NCBI RefSeq assembly: GCF_004403305.1
Contig: NZ_SOHE01000018.1
Coordinates: 148,636-212,635 of the forward strand
DNA length: 64,000 nt
Reading direction: 5' to 3'
Source of the DNA: Cryobacterium frigoriphilum
GTDB lineage: Bacteria; Actinomycetota; Actinomycetes; Actinomycetales; Microbacteriaceae
Shown in pieces: positions 1 through 9,349 of this stretch. The position numbers and the translations under genes were made by a program. A model generated the notes under the pieces. That model was not told the DNA's origin, searched no databases, and saw only the letters and a list, made by a program, of their open reading frames with translations. How positions within the stretch are numbered: the first letter of the stretch is position 1; every line of letters begins with the position of its first letter.

Positions 1-2543
1 GCGCCGCCGAGCAGAATCGGCCACTTCGCGGCGAGCCCGCGAGCCTCGAGCTCGAGCAGGTTCTCCTTCATGACGACCGTCGATTTCACGAGCAGGCCGC
101 TCATGCCGATGACGTCGGCATTGTTCTCTTCGGCGACCCGGATGAACTCCGCGATCGGCTGCTTGATGCCGATGTTGATCACGTCGTAGCCGTTGTTGGT
201 GAGGATGATGTCGACGAGGTTCTTGCCGATGTCGTGCACGTCGCCGCGCACGGTGCCGAGCACGATCGTGCCTTTGCCGGCCGCCTCGGATTTCTCCATG
301 TACGGTTCGAGCAGGGCGACGGCGGCCTTCATGACCTCGGCGGACTGCAGTACGAACGGCAGCTGCATCTCGCCGCTGCCGAAGCGGGCGCCGACGACCT
401 GCATGCCCGTGAGCAGGTGCACGTTGACGATGTCGAGGGCGGCGAGCCCACCGGCCCGGGCCAGGTCGAGGTCGGCCTCGAGGCCCTTGGCCTCGCCGTC
501 GATGATGCGGCGTTCCAGTCGCTCCCCCACCGGCAGGGCGGCCAGTTCGGCGGCACGCTCGTCTTTCAAGGCAGCGGAGTCGACGCCGGCGAACAGGTCG
601 AGCAGTGCGACGAGCGGATCGTAGGTGAGGGCGCCGTCGGCGTCGTATTCGCGGCGGTCCCAGACCAGGTCGAGGGCCACCTTGCGGCGGTCGTCGGGCA
701 CCGAGGCGAGCGGCACGATCTTGGCCGAGTTGACGATGGCGGAGTCGAGGCCCGCCTCGGTCGCCTCGTGCAGAAAGACCGAGTTGAGCACCGAACGGGC
801 GGCCGGGTTGAGGCCGAACGACACGTTCGAGACGCCCAACGTGGTGTGGATGCCGGGAAACCGGGCCTTGATCTGGCGGATCGCTTCAATGGTCTCGATG
901 CCGTCGCGGCGGGTCTCCTCCTGGCCGGTCGCGATCGGAAAGGTGAGGGCGTCGACGATGATGTCCTCGACGCGCATGCCCCACACGTTGACGAGCGTGT
1001 CGACCAGCCGCGTGGCGATGCGCACCTTGTGCTCGGCGGTGCGGGCCTGGCCCTCTTCGTCGATGGTGAGGGCGATCACGGCGGCTCCGTGCTCCTTGAC
1101 GAGCGGCATGATGCGGCCGAACCGGGAGGTGGCGCTCTCGCCGTCTTCGAAGTTGACCGAGTTGACGACCGGGCGGCCGCCGATCAGTTCCATGCCGGCC
1201 TGCAGCACGGCCGGTTCGGTCGAGTCGACGACGAGCGGAAGCGTCGACGCGCTCGCGAGCCGGGAGACGACCTGTTTCATGTCGGCGACACCGTCGCGGC
1301 CGACGTAGTCGATGCAGACGTCGAGCAGGTGGGCGCCGTCGCGCACCTGGCTGCGGGCGATATCGACGCACTCGTCCCAGTTCTCGGCGAGCATCGCGTC
1401 GCGAAAGGCGCGTGACCCGTTCGCGTTGGTGCGCTCCCCGATCGCGAGAAATGCGCTGTCCTGGTCGAAGCTGACGTGCTGGTACAGGCTCGCGACGCCC
1501 GGGTCCGCTTCGAGCAGGCGCGCCTTCACGGGTGTTCCCCGCAGCCGTTCGACCACGGCGGTCAGGTGTGCGGGGGTCGTGCCGCAGCATCCGCCGACGA
1601 GGCCGAGACCGAATTCCTTGACGAACTGTTCGTGCGCGGTCGCCAGCTGCTCCGGGGTGAGCGGGTAGCTCGCCCCGGTCTTCGTCAGCTGCGGCAGTCC
1701 GGCGTTGGGCATACAGATCACGGGAACGCGCGAGAACTTGGAGAGGTGCCGCAGGTGCTCGCTCATCTCGGTCGGCCCGGTCGCGCAGTTGAGGCCGATC
1801 GCGTCGATTCCGAGCGGCTCGAGCGCCGTGAGCGCGGCACCGATCTCACTTCCCATCAGCATGGTTCCGGTGGTCTCGACCGTCACTTCGACGAAAATTG
1901 GCAAGCGGATGCCGCTCTCGGCCGCGGCCTGCTTGCATCCGTTCACCGCGCTCTTGGTCTGCAGCAGGTCCTGCGAGGTCTCGATGAGGAACGCGTCGGC
2001 GCCGCCTCGAATCAGGCCCAGGGCCTGCTCGGCGAAGGTGGCCTTGAGGTGCGCATAGGTGGTGTGGCCGAGGCTCGGCAGCTTGGTGCCGGGGCCCATC
2101 GAGCCAAGCACCCAGCGCACCCGGCCGTCGCTCGCTTCGAACTTCTCGGCGCTGCTGCGGGCGATCTCGGCGCCGATCCGGGCGAGTTCCTCGATGCGGT
2201 CTTCGATGCCGTAGTCGGAGAGGTTCGACCAGTTGGCGCCGAAGGTGTTCGTCTCGATGGCGTCGATGCCGGTCTCGAGGTAGACATCGTGGATGGCCGC
2301 GATGATGTCGGGGCGGCTCACGTTCAAGATCTCGTTGCAGCCCTCGAGCTGCTGGTAGTCGTCGAGGGTGGGGTTGTGCTCCTGCAGCATGGTGCCCATC
2401 GCGCCGTCAGCGATGACGACGGTCGTGCGCAGCGCGTGCAGCAGGGCCTCGGAGCGGGCCGGGAGCGGGGCTTGCGCCTGGCCGGGATGCGCCGGGCCGG
2501 GATGGACAGGGGCTGTGCCTACCGTGCCAGGTGTTTCGCTCAT
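1..2543 (-). CDS. metH: Cobalamin-dependent methionine synthase, 3' end outside window
   Basis: Transfers a methyl group from methyltetrahydrofolate through cobalamin to homocysteine, giving methionine, in the cytosol. About 847 N-terminal residues are present; the rest, including the activation domain, lies beyond base 1. The homocysteine-binding domain shows the zinc-site motifs NCATGP (near residue 253) and GGCCGTT (near residue 320). A pterin-binding domain follows, then the cobalamin cap and the B12 motif DVHDIGKN near residue 768 with the cobalt-ligating His (bases about 213-252). Start is the ATG at 2541-2543, just before a low-complexity Pro/His/Gly stretch; its RBS is weak. No cobalamin or SAM riboswitch is evident in the 180 bases upstream. 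Confidence 0.96.
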   Translation of the reverse strand, partial: MSETPGTVGTAPVHPGPAHPGQAQAPLPARSEALLHALRTTVVIADGAMGTMLQEHNPTLDDYQQLEGCNEILNVSRPDIIAAIHDVYLETGIDAIETNTFGANWSNLSDYGIEDRIEELARIGAEIARSSAEKFEASDGRVRWVLGSMGPGTKLPSLGHTTYAHLKATFAEQALGLIRGGADAFLIETSQDLLQTKSAVNGCKQAAAESGIRLPIFVEVTVETTGTMLMGSEIGAALTALEPLGIDAIGLNCATGPTEMSEHLRHLSKFSRVPVICMPNAGLPQLTKTGASYPLTPEQLATAHEQFVKEFGLGLVGGCCGTTPAHLTAVVERLRGTPVKARLLEADPGVASLYQHVSFDQDSAFLAIGERTNANGSRAFRDAMLAENWDECVDIARSQVRDGAHLLDVCIDYVGRDGVADMKQVVSRLASASTLPLVVDSTEPAVLQAGMELIGGRPVVNSVNFEDGESATSRFGRIMPLVKEHGAAVIALTIDEEGQARTAEHKVRIATRLVDTLVNVWGMRVEDIIVDALTFPIATGQEETRRDGIETIEAIRQIKARFPGIHTTLGVSNVSFGLNPAARSVLNSVFLHEATEAGLDSAIVNSAKIVPLASVPDDRRKVALDLVWDRREYDADGALTYDPLVALLDLFAGVDSAALKDERAAELAALPVGERLERRIIDGEAKGLEADLDLARAGGLAALDIVNVHLLTGMQVVGARFGSGEMQLPFVLQSAEVMKAAVALLEPYMEKSEAAGKGTIVLGTVRGDVHDIGKNLVDIILTNNGYDVINIGIKQPIAEFIRVAEENNADVIGMSGLLVKSTVVMKENLLELEARGLAAKWPILLGG

Positions 2544-2660
2544 GCGCCCAGCGTATCCGGCAGGGCGACTGCCCGGCCGGGTCGCGAATCGGGGCGTCAC
2601 ACGCCACGGCCCGCCGCTCGGGGCGCCCGCACACACGCCCCCACGGCAGCGCAGCGCACG

Positions 2661-2691
2661 AAAGACGCCGGACCCGATTCGGAGTCCGGCG
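2661..2691 (-). terminator. Probable intrinsic terminator of the ABC importer operon
   Basis: An inverted repeat (CGCCGGAC at 2666-2673, GTCCGGCG at 2684-2691) lies 35 bases past the stop of the solute-binding protein gene. Read on the minus strand, it is followed by a short T-run (CTTTCG). It separates this operon from metH. Confidence 0.55.
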
Positions 2692-2725
2692 CCCTCGACC
2701 AAGCCCCGCCCGGCCGATTTCTCGC

Positions 2726-3817
2726 CTAACCGGCGTAGCTGAAGATGCGCTTCCAGGTATCGACGGCGGCAAGACCCAAATCGGTCGAGTCGGTGCCCTC
2801 ATACACCTGCATTTCGTCGGCGCCTGCGCTTTCGATGCCGAGGTCGGTGCGTGCCGGAGCGTAGGACTGTTCCGCGAGCAGGGTCTGCCCGGCCTGAGAC
2901 ATGGTCCAGTTGTAGAAGACCTGCGCCGCGGGATTGTCGAGCCCGGCAGGGGTGATGCCCATACCATAGGCGACTCCGTTCAGCCCCTCGTCGGGCACGA
3001 CGACCTCGATCGGTGCGCCCGCAAGCTTCGACGCGAAGGCTCCCTGGAACGAAACCTGGGTGACCTCGATCTCACCGCGAGCAAGGGCATCGAGCTGGGT
3101 CGACATTGAGTCGAAAATGCGCGGTTCAAGTGCGTCGAGGTCGGCCAGGTACTCCTCGCCAAAGTTGCGGATCTGGAAGGCTGCGAGGCTAGTGTTGCCC
3201 CCGCCGGAACCAGCGTAGACGAGCCCGAACTTGTCCTTCCAGGTGCCGTCGGCCAGCTCTGCCCACGAGCCCGGGGCGTCCGCCTGGTCAACGAGTTGAG
3301 TGTTGTAGGCGATGCCATAGGTGCCATAGGCGTGGGTGATGTAGCCGTTACCCTCCTGCACGATCCCCTCAACGGATGCGAGATTCTGCTGGAAAGGGGT
3401 TTCATAGGGTACGAACACGCCCTGCTCGACGAATTCTGCGGCCATCATCTTGTCGGCGGTGCGAATGATCTCGGCGCTGAGCTTGTCTACCGCGTTTTCA
3501 CTGATGACCCGCTCGGACAGCTTGTTCGGAGCCATCCTGGTCATTTCTCCACCGATGCCGGTTTCGGCCGTGAACTGGTCAAGCACCGCCTGCTCCGACT
3601 CAGGGCTGGCCCCGGTGTACATCACAACGGTGCCGCCGGCCGCGGCCGCCATGAGGGCGGCATCGGCGATGAGTTCGCCGTTGATCGTGAGGCCGTCGGA
3701 CACGTCGCGGGTGGGGTCGGCAGCGGGGTCGGCTCCGTTGGGGCCGGCCCCGCAGGCCGTGAGTCCGAGTACGGTAGCCAGCGCCAGTGCTGAGTACGCG
3801 ATACGCGATTTTTTCAT
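2726..3817 (-). CDS. ABC importer solute-binding lipoprotein (FbpA/AfuA-like, family 1)
   Basis: A 363-residue extracellular binding protein. The N-terminus has a lipoprotein signal with lipobox LTAC at about residues 19-22, so it should be anchored outside the membrane. The mature part matches the ferric/organic-anion family-1 fold, with TVVMYTGASPE at the start of the domain. The paired C-terminal tyrosines that bind iron in FbpA are not evident, so iron is not a safe substrate guess. The start is the ATG at 3815-3817 with RBS AGAAGGAT; an upstream in-frame extension to 3880 lacks support. It is the last gene of the prpF-ATPase-permease-SBP set, so the substrate may be the acid handled by the PrpF protein (inference). 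Confidence 0.85.
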   Translation of the reverse strand: MKKSRIAYSALALATVLGLTACGAGPNGADPAADPTRDVSDGLTINGELIADAALMAAAAGGTVVMYTGASPESEQAVLDQFTAETGIGGEMTRMAPNKLSERVISENAVDKLSAEIIRTADKMMAAEFVEQGVFVPYETPFQQNLASVEGIVQEGNGYITHAYGTYGIAYNTQLVDQADAPGSWAELADGTWKDKFGLVYAGSGGGNTSLAAFQIRNFGEEYLADLDALEPRIFDSMSTQLDALARGEIEVTQVSFQGAFASKLAGAPIEVVVPDEGLNGVAYGMGITPAGLDNPAAQVFYNWTMSQAGQTLLAEQSYAPARTDLGIESAGADEMQVYEGTDSTDLGLAAVDTWKRIFSYAG

Positions 3818-3882
3818 GGGGATCCTTCTTTCCGTCCCAGCGATGCCGGGAGCCAGTGGGGTGGTCATGCTCGCGGTCATGT

Positions 3883-5658
3883 TCAGTGCTTCTGGTTACC
3901 GAAACGCTGCGGCAGGTAGGAGACGATGAACATGATCACGCAGTAGACAACGCTCATGGCGGCGGCCTCCTGGGCAGCTCCGCCGTTCTCGAAGAGGTCG
4001 AAGATTTCGATCGAGAGAATTTTGGTGTCGGTCGTATAGAGGAACAACGGCACGGTCAGTTCTCGCATGCTAAGCATGAGCAGCAACAGGAACGATGACG
4101 CGAGGGTCACCTTCATCAGCGGCAGGGTCACGAACGTGATCGCCTTGGCCCGGCGGGCACCGAGCATCACGGCGCTGTCCTCCAGGTCGCGATGGGTGGC
4201 CTGGATCGACGCGCTGACGCTGCGCAGCCCCTGCGGCATCTGCACGACGAGGAACGCGACCACCAGCACCCAGATGGTGCCGTACAACGGGATCGGCATG
4301 ATCAGCCAGGTCCAGAGCAGCCCGATGCCAAGCACGATGTGCGGCACCGCGAGCGGAACCATGGAGATTCCCTCGAGCAGCGCCCGGCCGCGGGCCCGCG
4401 TGCGGTTGATGACGTACGCGACGGCAAAGGCCAGCGCGGTACCGAGGGCTGCCGCCAGCACGGAGACAAAGATGCTGTTTCCAGCCACGCCGAAGAACGC
4501 CGCGGAGGAGAGGATCTCGCCGAAAACCGAGAAGTCGAGCGCGCCGGGCGCCGCCAGGTCGCGGAACGAGGACATGTACGGTGAGACGCGGCCCGCGGTC
4601 AGCAGGAGCGCAAGCAGCGGCAGCACCACAGCGATCAGAAAGTACCCACCGGCGAACACAACGGCAGGCCACTTCGCCCGACCCAGGTCGACCCGGCGGG
4701 CCTTCATCCCTTTGCCGGTCACGGTCGTGTAGGAGCGTTTGGCGAGGTAGCGGCGCTGCAGCGACGTGAGCAACAGCACGAACCCGACGAGCACGATAGC
4801 GACGGTGGCCGCATCGTTACCGCGGGCCGGCGTCGCCATCATGACCCGGTAGATGTACGTCGGCAGCGTGTCGATGCCGGCGGGGGTGGCCAGCACCTGC
4901 GCCACCGGAAAATTCTCGAGCACGAGGATGAAGATGAGCAGCCCCGAGCCGAGGATCGCGGGCAAGGCGAGCGGGAAGGTGACGTTCTTGAGGGTCTGGG
5001 CCATCGAGCCACCGTGCACGCCGGCCGCGTCTTCGAGATCGGGGTTCATCATCGACATGGCGCTGTGGATCATCAGGAAGGCGTACGGCGCATAGAAGAT
5101 CGCCATCACCGTGACCACGCCGCCGAACGAGTACACGTCAACGACGGCATCCAGTCCCAGGTCGCGCAGGGCCACGTTTAGCAAGCCCGCCGAGGGGCTG
5201 CCGAGGATCGCCCACGCGAGGGCGCCCACATAGGAGGGCAGGAACAACGGCATCAGCCCGATGGCATAAATGAACGCCCGGAAGGGAACGTTAGACCTCG
5301 CCGTGATGAAAGCGAGAAAGCCGCCGATGATCAGCGCGAGGAGGGTCGCGAGCGACGCGATGAGCAGCGAGTTACCGGTGGCTTTCATCACGCTTGGATC
5401 CGCGAGGGTGCGGAAATTCTCCAGTGTCAGGGCGAAGTCGATGTTCCCCGGCCGGGGCACCGAGGTGCTGAACGCCGCGAGTACGACGAATCCCACGGGG
5501 ACGAGCACGAGAAAACCGACCAGGAGGAGCAAGGGGCCGCTCACGACGACGCGACCGATTCGCATCCGTCGGCGCGGTGTCACCGTGGGGTTTGGCGCGG
5601 GCTTCGGCGCGGGCGGCGGGGCGTTGTTCACGGGCGGGCGGTCGAGGGTGACGCTCAT
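3883..5658 (-). CDS. ABC importer permease, fused double-domain (FbpB-like)
   Basis: A 591-residue membrane protein that combines two permease domains, as in FbpB-type iron/thiamine/phosphonate importers. Each half contains multiple membrane helices and an EAA-like coupling loop (DLEDAAGVHGGS in the first half, DLEDSAVMLGAR in the second). The N-terminus is a cytoplasmic Pro-rich stretch of about 30 residues. The start ATG overlaps the ATPase stop (ATGA), indicating translational coupling. It forms the channel for the neighbouring ATPase and lipoprotein. Confidence 0.92.
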   Translation of the reverse strand: MSVTLDRPPVNNAPPPAPKPAPNPTVTPRRRMRIGRVVVSGPLLLLVGFLVLVPVGFVVLAAFSTSVPRPGNIDFALTLENFRTLADPSVMKATGNSLLIASLATLLALIIGGFLAFITARSNVPFRAFIYAIGLMPLFLPSYVGALAWAILGSPSAGLLNVALRDLGLDAVVDVYSFGGVVTVMAIFYAPYAFLMIHSAMSMMNPDLEDAAGVHGGSMAQTLKNVTFPLALPAILGSGLLIFILVLENFPVAQVLATPAGIDTLPTYIYRVMMATPARGNDAATVAIVLVGFVLLLTSLQRRYLAKRSYTTVTGKGMKARRVDLGRAKWPAVVFAGGYFLIAVVLPLLALLLTAGRVSPYMSSFRDLAAPGALDFSVFGEILSSAAFFGVAGNSIFVSVLAAALGTALAFAVAYVINRTRARGRALLEGISMVPLAVPHIVLGIGLLWTWLIMPIPLYGTIWVLVVAFLVVQMPQGLRSVSASIQATHRDLEDSAVMLGARRAKAITFVTLPLMKVTLASSFLLLLMLSMRELTVPLFLYTTDTKILSIEIFDLFENGGAAQEAAAMSVVYCVIMFIVSYLPQRFGNQKH

Positions 5659-6770
5659 GCGGCGACCCGTTCGCTGACGCGGACCTCGGGGACTTCGTTC
5701 GGCAGAACCATGATGCTGGACGGATCGATGCTCACGTCCACTGAGCTGCCAACTGCCAGTACTCCGTGGGCGTTCTGCGGGCAGATCGCGTCGATCACGG
5801 GCCCGTTGGTGAGCTTGACCTGGTAGCGGATGCTGGCCCCCTGGAATACGGCGACGGTCACCTCGCCGGCGAACCGGTTGCGCTCGCCGATGCGCGTCTC
5901 CCGGGGACGCACATCAATGTCGTCGGGGCGGATGCAGGCACTTGACTCGGGATACTCGATCGGTTCATCAACCGCAAGCTCGAGCGGGTGCTCAATGAGC
6001 GTGACCCGGTTGGCGGAGTGAGTGGACGTCACGGGGAAGACGTTCGTGACCCCGAGGAAGGAGGCGATGGCGGCCGAAGCCGGGGTGGAGTAGATCTGCT
6101 GCGGGGTACCGAGCTGGGCGATGATCCCGTCGCGCATGATCGCGATGCGATCGGCCAGGGCGAGTGCCTCCTGCTGGTCGTGCGTCACATAGAGGCTCGT
6201 GAGGCCCTGTTCGACCTGGATGCGCCGGAGTTCCACGCGCAGGTCGTCGCGCAACCGGGCGTCGAGGTTGGACAGCGGTTCGTCGAGCATGAGCACGCTC
6301 GGCTTCATGGCCATACTGCGGGCGAGTGCTCCACGCTGCATCTGGCCACCGCTGAGCAGGCTCGCCCCCCGGTCGGCGAGGTGGCCGAGACCGACGAGTT
6401 CGAGGGTCTTGAGGCCGTCGGCGCGGGCCTGGCGGCGGCCGACCTTTTTCATCCGCAGCGGAAAGATGACGTTCTCGAGCACGGTCTTATGCGGCCAGAC
6501 CGCGTAGGACTGGAAGACCATTCCCACATTGCGCTTGTGGGAGGGAACGTTGACGTTCGCGACGGCATCGAACACGGTGCGCTCGCCAATGCGGATGCTG
6601 CCTCCCGTGGGTTCTTCGAGTCCGGCCACGCACCGCATGGTGCTCGTCTTGCCACAGCCGGACTGCCCGAGCAGAACGATCGACTCGCCGTCACCGATGG
6701 TGAGGCTGAGGTCCCGAATCGCCGGGACCCCGTTGTAGGCCAGGCGAAGATCTTCGATGTGTACTTCCAT
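5655..6770 (-). CDS. ABC importer ATPase with TOBE domain (FbpC/PotA-like)
   Basis: A 371-residue ATPase that powers the importer from the cytoplasm. Walker A GQSGCGKT is at residues 35-42, the signature is LLSGGQ, Walker B is VLMLDEP, followed by the D-loop SNLDARLR and a switch His in VTHDQQEA. A C-terminal TOBE-type regulatory domain follows from about residue 240. ATG at 6770 is preferred over TTG at 6776 because AAAGGGG lies 6 bases upstream of it. The 122-base leader holds two copies of GT(T/G)ACGTGAA (6784 and 6810), which could be regulator sites. Confidence 0.92.
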   Translation of the reverse strand: MEVHIEDLRLAYNGVPAIRDLSLTIGDGESIVLLGQSGCGKTSTMRCVAGLEEPTGGSIRIGERTVFDAVANVNVPSHKRNVGMVFQSYAVWPHKTVLENVIFPLRMKKVGRRQARADGLKTLELVGLGHLADRGASLLSGGQMQRGALARSMAMKPSVLMLDEPLSNLDARLRDDLRVELRRIQVEQGLTSLYVTHDQQEALALADRIAIMRDGIIAQLGTPQQIYSTPASAAIASFLGVTNVFPVTSTHSANRVTLIEHPLELAVDEPIEYPESSACIRPDDIDVRPRETRIGERNRFAGEVTVAVFQGASIRYQVKLTNGPVIDAICPQNAHGVLAVGSSVDVSIDPSSIMVLPNEVPEVRVSERVAA

Positions 6771-6892
6771 GTGCAACCCCTTTGTTACGTGAACTTTGTT
6801 ATTGGAACTGTGACGTGAATGACTAAAGACTCAGGTGATATAGGCCAGATCAGCGGCGCTCTGACCAGTCTGGGCGACTCGGAGCGGCCTCG

Positions 6893-8023
6893 TCACCAGA
6901 CTTCTGGCAGTAGCAGTTCGGCGTTGGCCAGGCGACGCGCGCTGCGCACGGCTCCCACGACGGGGATGCCATCGACATCCTCGTAGAACGTCTCGACGAG
7001 CCCGGCCGGGGTGCGCATGGTGAGTTGGGCGTCAGGCCGTGACTGCGAGGCCCGCCCGGTCGAACCGCCACCGGCACGGGCACCGACGAGTTCGCGGCTG
7101 AGTTCCCGCACGATGGTGCCTGCTTCGTGAGCGGCCATGGTGAGGGCGACGCTGCCGGTGATTGCGAGCGCTGGATGCAGCCGTCCCATGGACAGCATGC
7201 TGACGGCGAAGTCGGCATCGTCTCCGGCCTGCGTGCGGGCGACCAGGGCGACCTTCGGAATGGCTCGCGCCGCGGCATCCGTCGTGGCGGCGAGGCCCAT
7301 GCGCACGGCGGCCTCCCGGCGCAACCGCTCGAGCCCGGCCAGCAGAACGGAGTCGGAGTCGATGGCCGCCGGATTGTTGAGCCCGTCGAGCCCTATCGTG
7401 GCGGCGTCAATGATCACGACCGGGGCACCGGCATCGATCAGGGTGACGCGCACCGGGCTGCCGTCGAAGGTCAGCTCGTCGACGGGATGGCCGGTGGGGA
7501 ACAGCCGCCCGGTGGTCTTGCCGGCCGGGTTGAGGAAGCCGAGTCCGACCGGCATGCTCGGAAAGGGCACCCCTGGAATCATCTGCGAGCCGGTGCGCTC
7601 GATCGCGCCATTGGGCGTCGGCACCCGCTGCAGGATCAGCTGATTGGTATTGGTGTTCAGGGTGCGCACCGCGGTGGTGCCGTTCTGGGCGCTCACCCAG
7701 CCACGTTCGATCGCGTAGGGTCCGACCACTGCGGAACAGTTGCCGCAATTACTGCCCCAGTCAACCGTATTCTCGGCGATGCCCACCTGAGCGAAGGTGT
7801 AATCGACGTCGACGTCGGGGTTTGCCGAGACGGCGAGAATGACGGCCTTGCTCGTCGTGGACGTGCCACCGCCGATACCGTCCACCTGCCGTTCGTCGGG
7901 ACTGCCGAAGAGACGAAGCAGAACCTCGTCGAGGGACTTGCCCGCGACCTGCAGGTCTGCCCGTTCGAAGACCCAGCATTTGCTGGTTCCCCCGCGCATC
8001 CAGGTTGCCGGAATGCTTGCCAT
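6893..8023 (-). CDS. PrpF-family isomerase (aconitate/oxalomesaconate type)
   Basis: A 376-residue member of the PrpF family, which shifts double bonds in methylaconitate, 4-oxalomesaconate and similar unsaturated tricarboxylates. Seen motifs are WMRGGTSKCWVF at residues 8-19, GIGGGTSTTSKA with Lys59, and SNCGNCS with Cys93 and Cys96; a Lys and a Cys in these positions are catalytic in PrpF. The ATG at 8021-8023 has RBS AAGGACG. The ABC importer genes lie downstream on the same strand, so a pathway importing and isomerising an unsaturated organic acid is likely (inference). The exact substrate cannot be read from sequence. Confidence 0.88.
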   Translation of the reverse strand: MASIPATWMRGGTSKCWVFERADLQVAGKSLDEVLLRLFGSPDERQVDGIGGGTSTTSKAVILAVSANPDVDVDYTFAQVGIAENTVDWGSNCGNCSAVVGPYAIERGWVSAQNGTTAVRTLNTNTNQLILQRVPTPNGAIERTGSQMIPGVPFPSMPVGLGFLNPAGKTTGRLFPTGHPVDELTFDGSPVRVTLIDAGAPVVIIDAATIGLDGLNNPAAIDSDSVLLAGLERLRREAAVRMGLAATTDAAARAIPKVALVARTQAGDDADFAVSMLSMGRLHPALAITGSVALTMAAHEAGTIVRELSRELVGARAGGGSTGRASQSRPDAQLTMRTPAGLVETFYEDVDGIPVVGAVRSARRLANAELLLPEVW

Positions 8024-8137
8024 GATCGTCCTTACGCCATTGTGAGTCGGTGCCGTGGTCCGGCTTATGCGGGCCATTCGTTTCCCCGAGCCTGCGGGGT
8101 TTCAGACTGAAAGACAAACGCACATTTCTGCATAGTC

Positions 8138-8158
8138 GTGCAGTTCTACTTCATGCAC
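8138..8158. promoter_or_regulatory. Inverted repeat in prpF/lysR divergent promoter
   Basis: GTGCA-N11-TGCAC lies between the divergent prpF-like and lysR genes. The position and 11-base spacing suit a LysR-type operator; binding is inferred. Confidence 0.45.
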
Positions 8159-8258
8159 TCGAGAACAAAATGCTGTCTTCCGGGCGATTCCGGCGAAGGA
8201 CTCCGGAATCAGCGCGATAAAGGGGACTGCAATGATGCTGTACCTTTGTTCAATACCC

Positions 8259-8273
8259 TGAAGTATCACTTCA
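8259..8273. promoter_or_regulatory. Perfect palindrome just upstream of lysR start
   Basis: TGAAGTATCACTTCA is a perfect TGAAGT/ACTTCA inverted repeat ending 12 bases before the lysR ATG. Its location next to the ribosome binding site suits autorepression by the LysR protein or another dimeric regulator. Confidence 0.45.
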
Positions 8274-8285
8274 TACCGGAGACGC

Positions 8286-9200
8286 ATGCTGGACATCAAA
8301 AGACTCGCGCTGCTGCTCGATGTCGTCGAACTTGGATCCATCACGGCCGCGGCAGACAAATTGGGCTACTCCCCCTCGGGGGTCTCGCAGCAGCTGCGAC
8401 GCCTCGAGCAGGAAATCGGCCAGCCCCTTCTGCAGCGGCAGACCCGCGGAATGATCCCCACCGAGGCCGGCCACGTGCTGGCGGCCCATGCCCGCAAGAT
8501 CCTGCGCCAGATGAACGCGGCCGAGGCCGATCTCGCCGAGATCGCCGGACTCGGGCGCGGCAACCTCGCTCTGGGCACATTTCCCACCCTCGGGGGGTCA
8601 TTTCTGCCCATTGTCATCAACACCTTCCGCAAGCAGTACCCCGCCATCGACCTCGACGTGCGCAGCAGCCGCTTCGAGCACCTCATCGAGATGCTCGAAA
8701 GCGGGCAGGTCGGACTGTCGCTGCTCTGGGACTACGAGTGGAACCGCATCGACCCCGAGCGATTTTCCCTGACCCAGGTCTTTGACGACGCGACGGCGCT
8801 GATCGTGGCGAAGGAGCATCCGCTGGCCCGACGCAAGCACATCAAAATGGCCGAACTCGCGTCCCAGGAATGGATCGTTCGCGGCGACAACCACCCCGTG
8901 GTCGAGGTGCTGCAACGCAGTTGCCAGGCCGCTGGCTTCACTCCCCGGATCGCCTTCCGCGCGAACGACTACCAGGAAGCACAGGCGATGGTGAGCGCGG
9001 GACTCGGCGTCGCATTGGCGCCGCGCACGGCGGTGGTCAACAAGCATCCCGGGGTAACGATCGTATCGCTGGGCACGACCGCGCCGTCGCGGCGAATTCT
9101 GCTCGCACACCGGCACGACCGGGTGCGCGCGGCCGCCGAGGTCGCCTTCCAGGCGACCCTGCTCGAGGTCGCCAAGCTGCACGCCGCCGATTTCCGCTAG
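8286..9200 (+). CDS. LysR-family transcriptional regulator
   Basis: A 304-residue regulator with a winged helix-turn-helix at residues 1-60 (GSITAAADKLGYSPSGVSQQ) and a periplasmic-binding-like effector domain from about residue 90. It is divergent from the PrpF/ABC importer operon across 262 bases carrying two inverted repeats, so it most likely senses an organic acid and controls that operon. ATG at 8286 follows CGGAG. Confidence 0.92.
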   Translation: MLDIKRLALLLDVVELGSITAAADKLGYSPSGVSQQLRRLEQEIGQPLLQRQTRGMIPTEAGHVLAAHARKILRQMNAAEADLAEIAGLGRGNLALGTFPTLGGSFLPIVINTFRKQYPAIDLDVRSSRFEHLIEMLESGQVGLSLLWDYEWNRIDPERFSLTQVFDDATALIVAKEHPLARRKHIKMAELASQEWIVRGDNHPVVEVLQRSCQAAGFTPRIAFRANDYQEAQAMVSAGLGVALAPRTAVVNKHPGVTIVSLGTTAPSRRILLAHRHDRVRAAAEVAFQATLLEVAKLHAADFR

Positions 9201-9349
9201 TCCGCGAACGGCCCGGGGAATGATTCATGCCCGTGCGCTAAGATTACAGACGGGCTTGCAGCCTTTAAGTACTACGGATGCGGTTCTTGCGCATCTTCTC
9301 TTCGCCTGGCGTGGCCGGCAGACACAGGCTCACGGGCGAAAGGACCAGC

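Noticed and set aside
234..1415. Long plus-strand frames opposite metH and other genes (also 23577-25556, 26478-28325, 27869-30109, 40655-43150)
   Set aside because: High-GC antisense shadows rich in Arg/Gly/His/Val with no domains; the opposite strand holds well-defined enzymes.
2544..2725. Cobalamin or SAM riboswitch upstream of metH
   Set aside because: No B12-box or other conserved core was found; the only hairpin is explained as the terminator of the opposite operon's end.
2726..6770. Ferric iron importer (FbpABC)
   Set aside because: The architecture fits, but the binding protein lacks the paired tyrosine iron ligands, and the operon includes a PrpF isomerase, so a substrate label of iron was not given.
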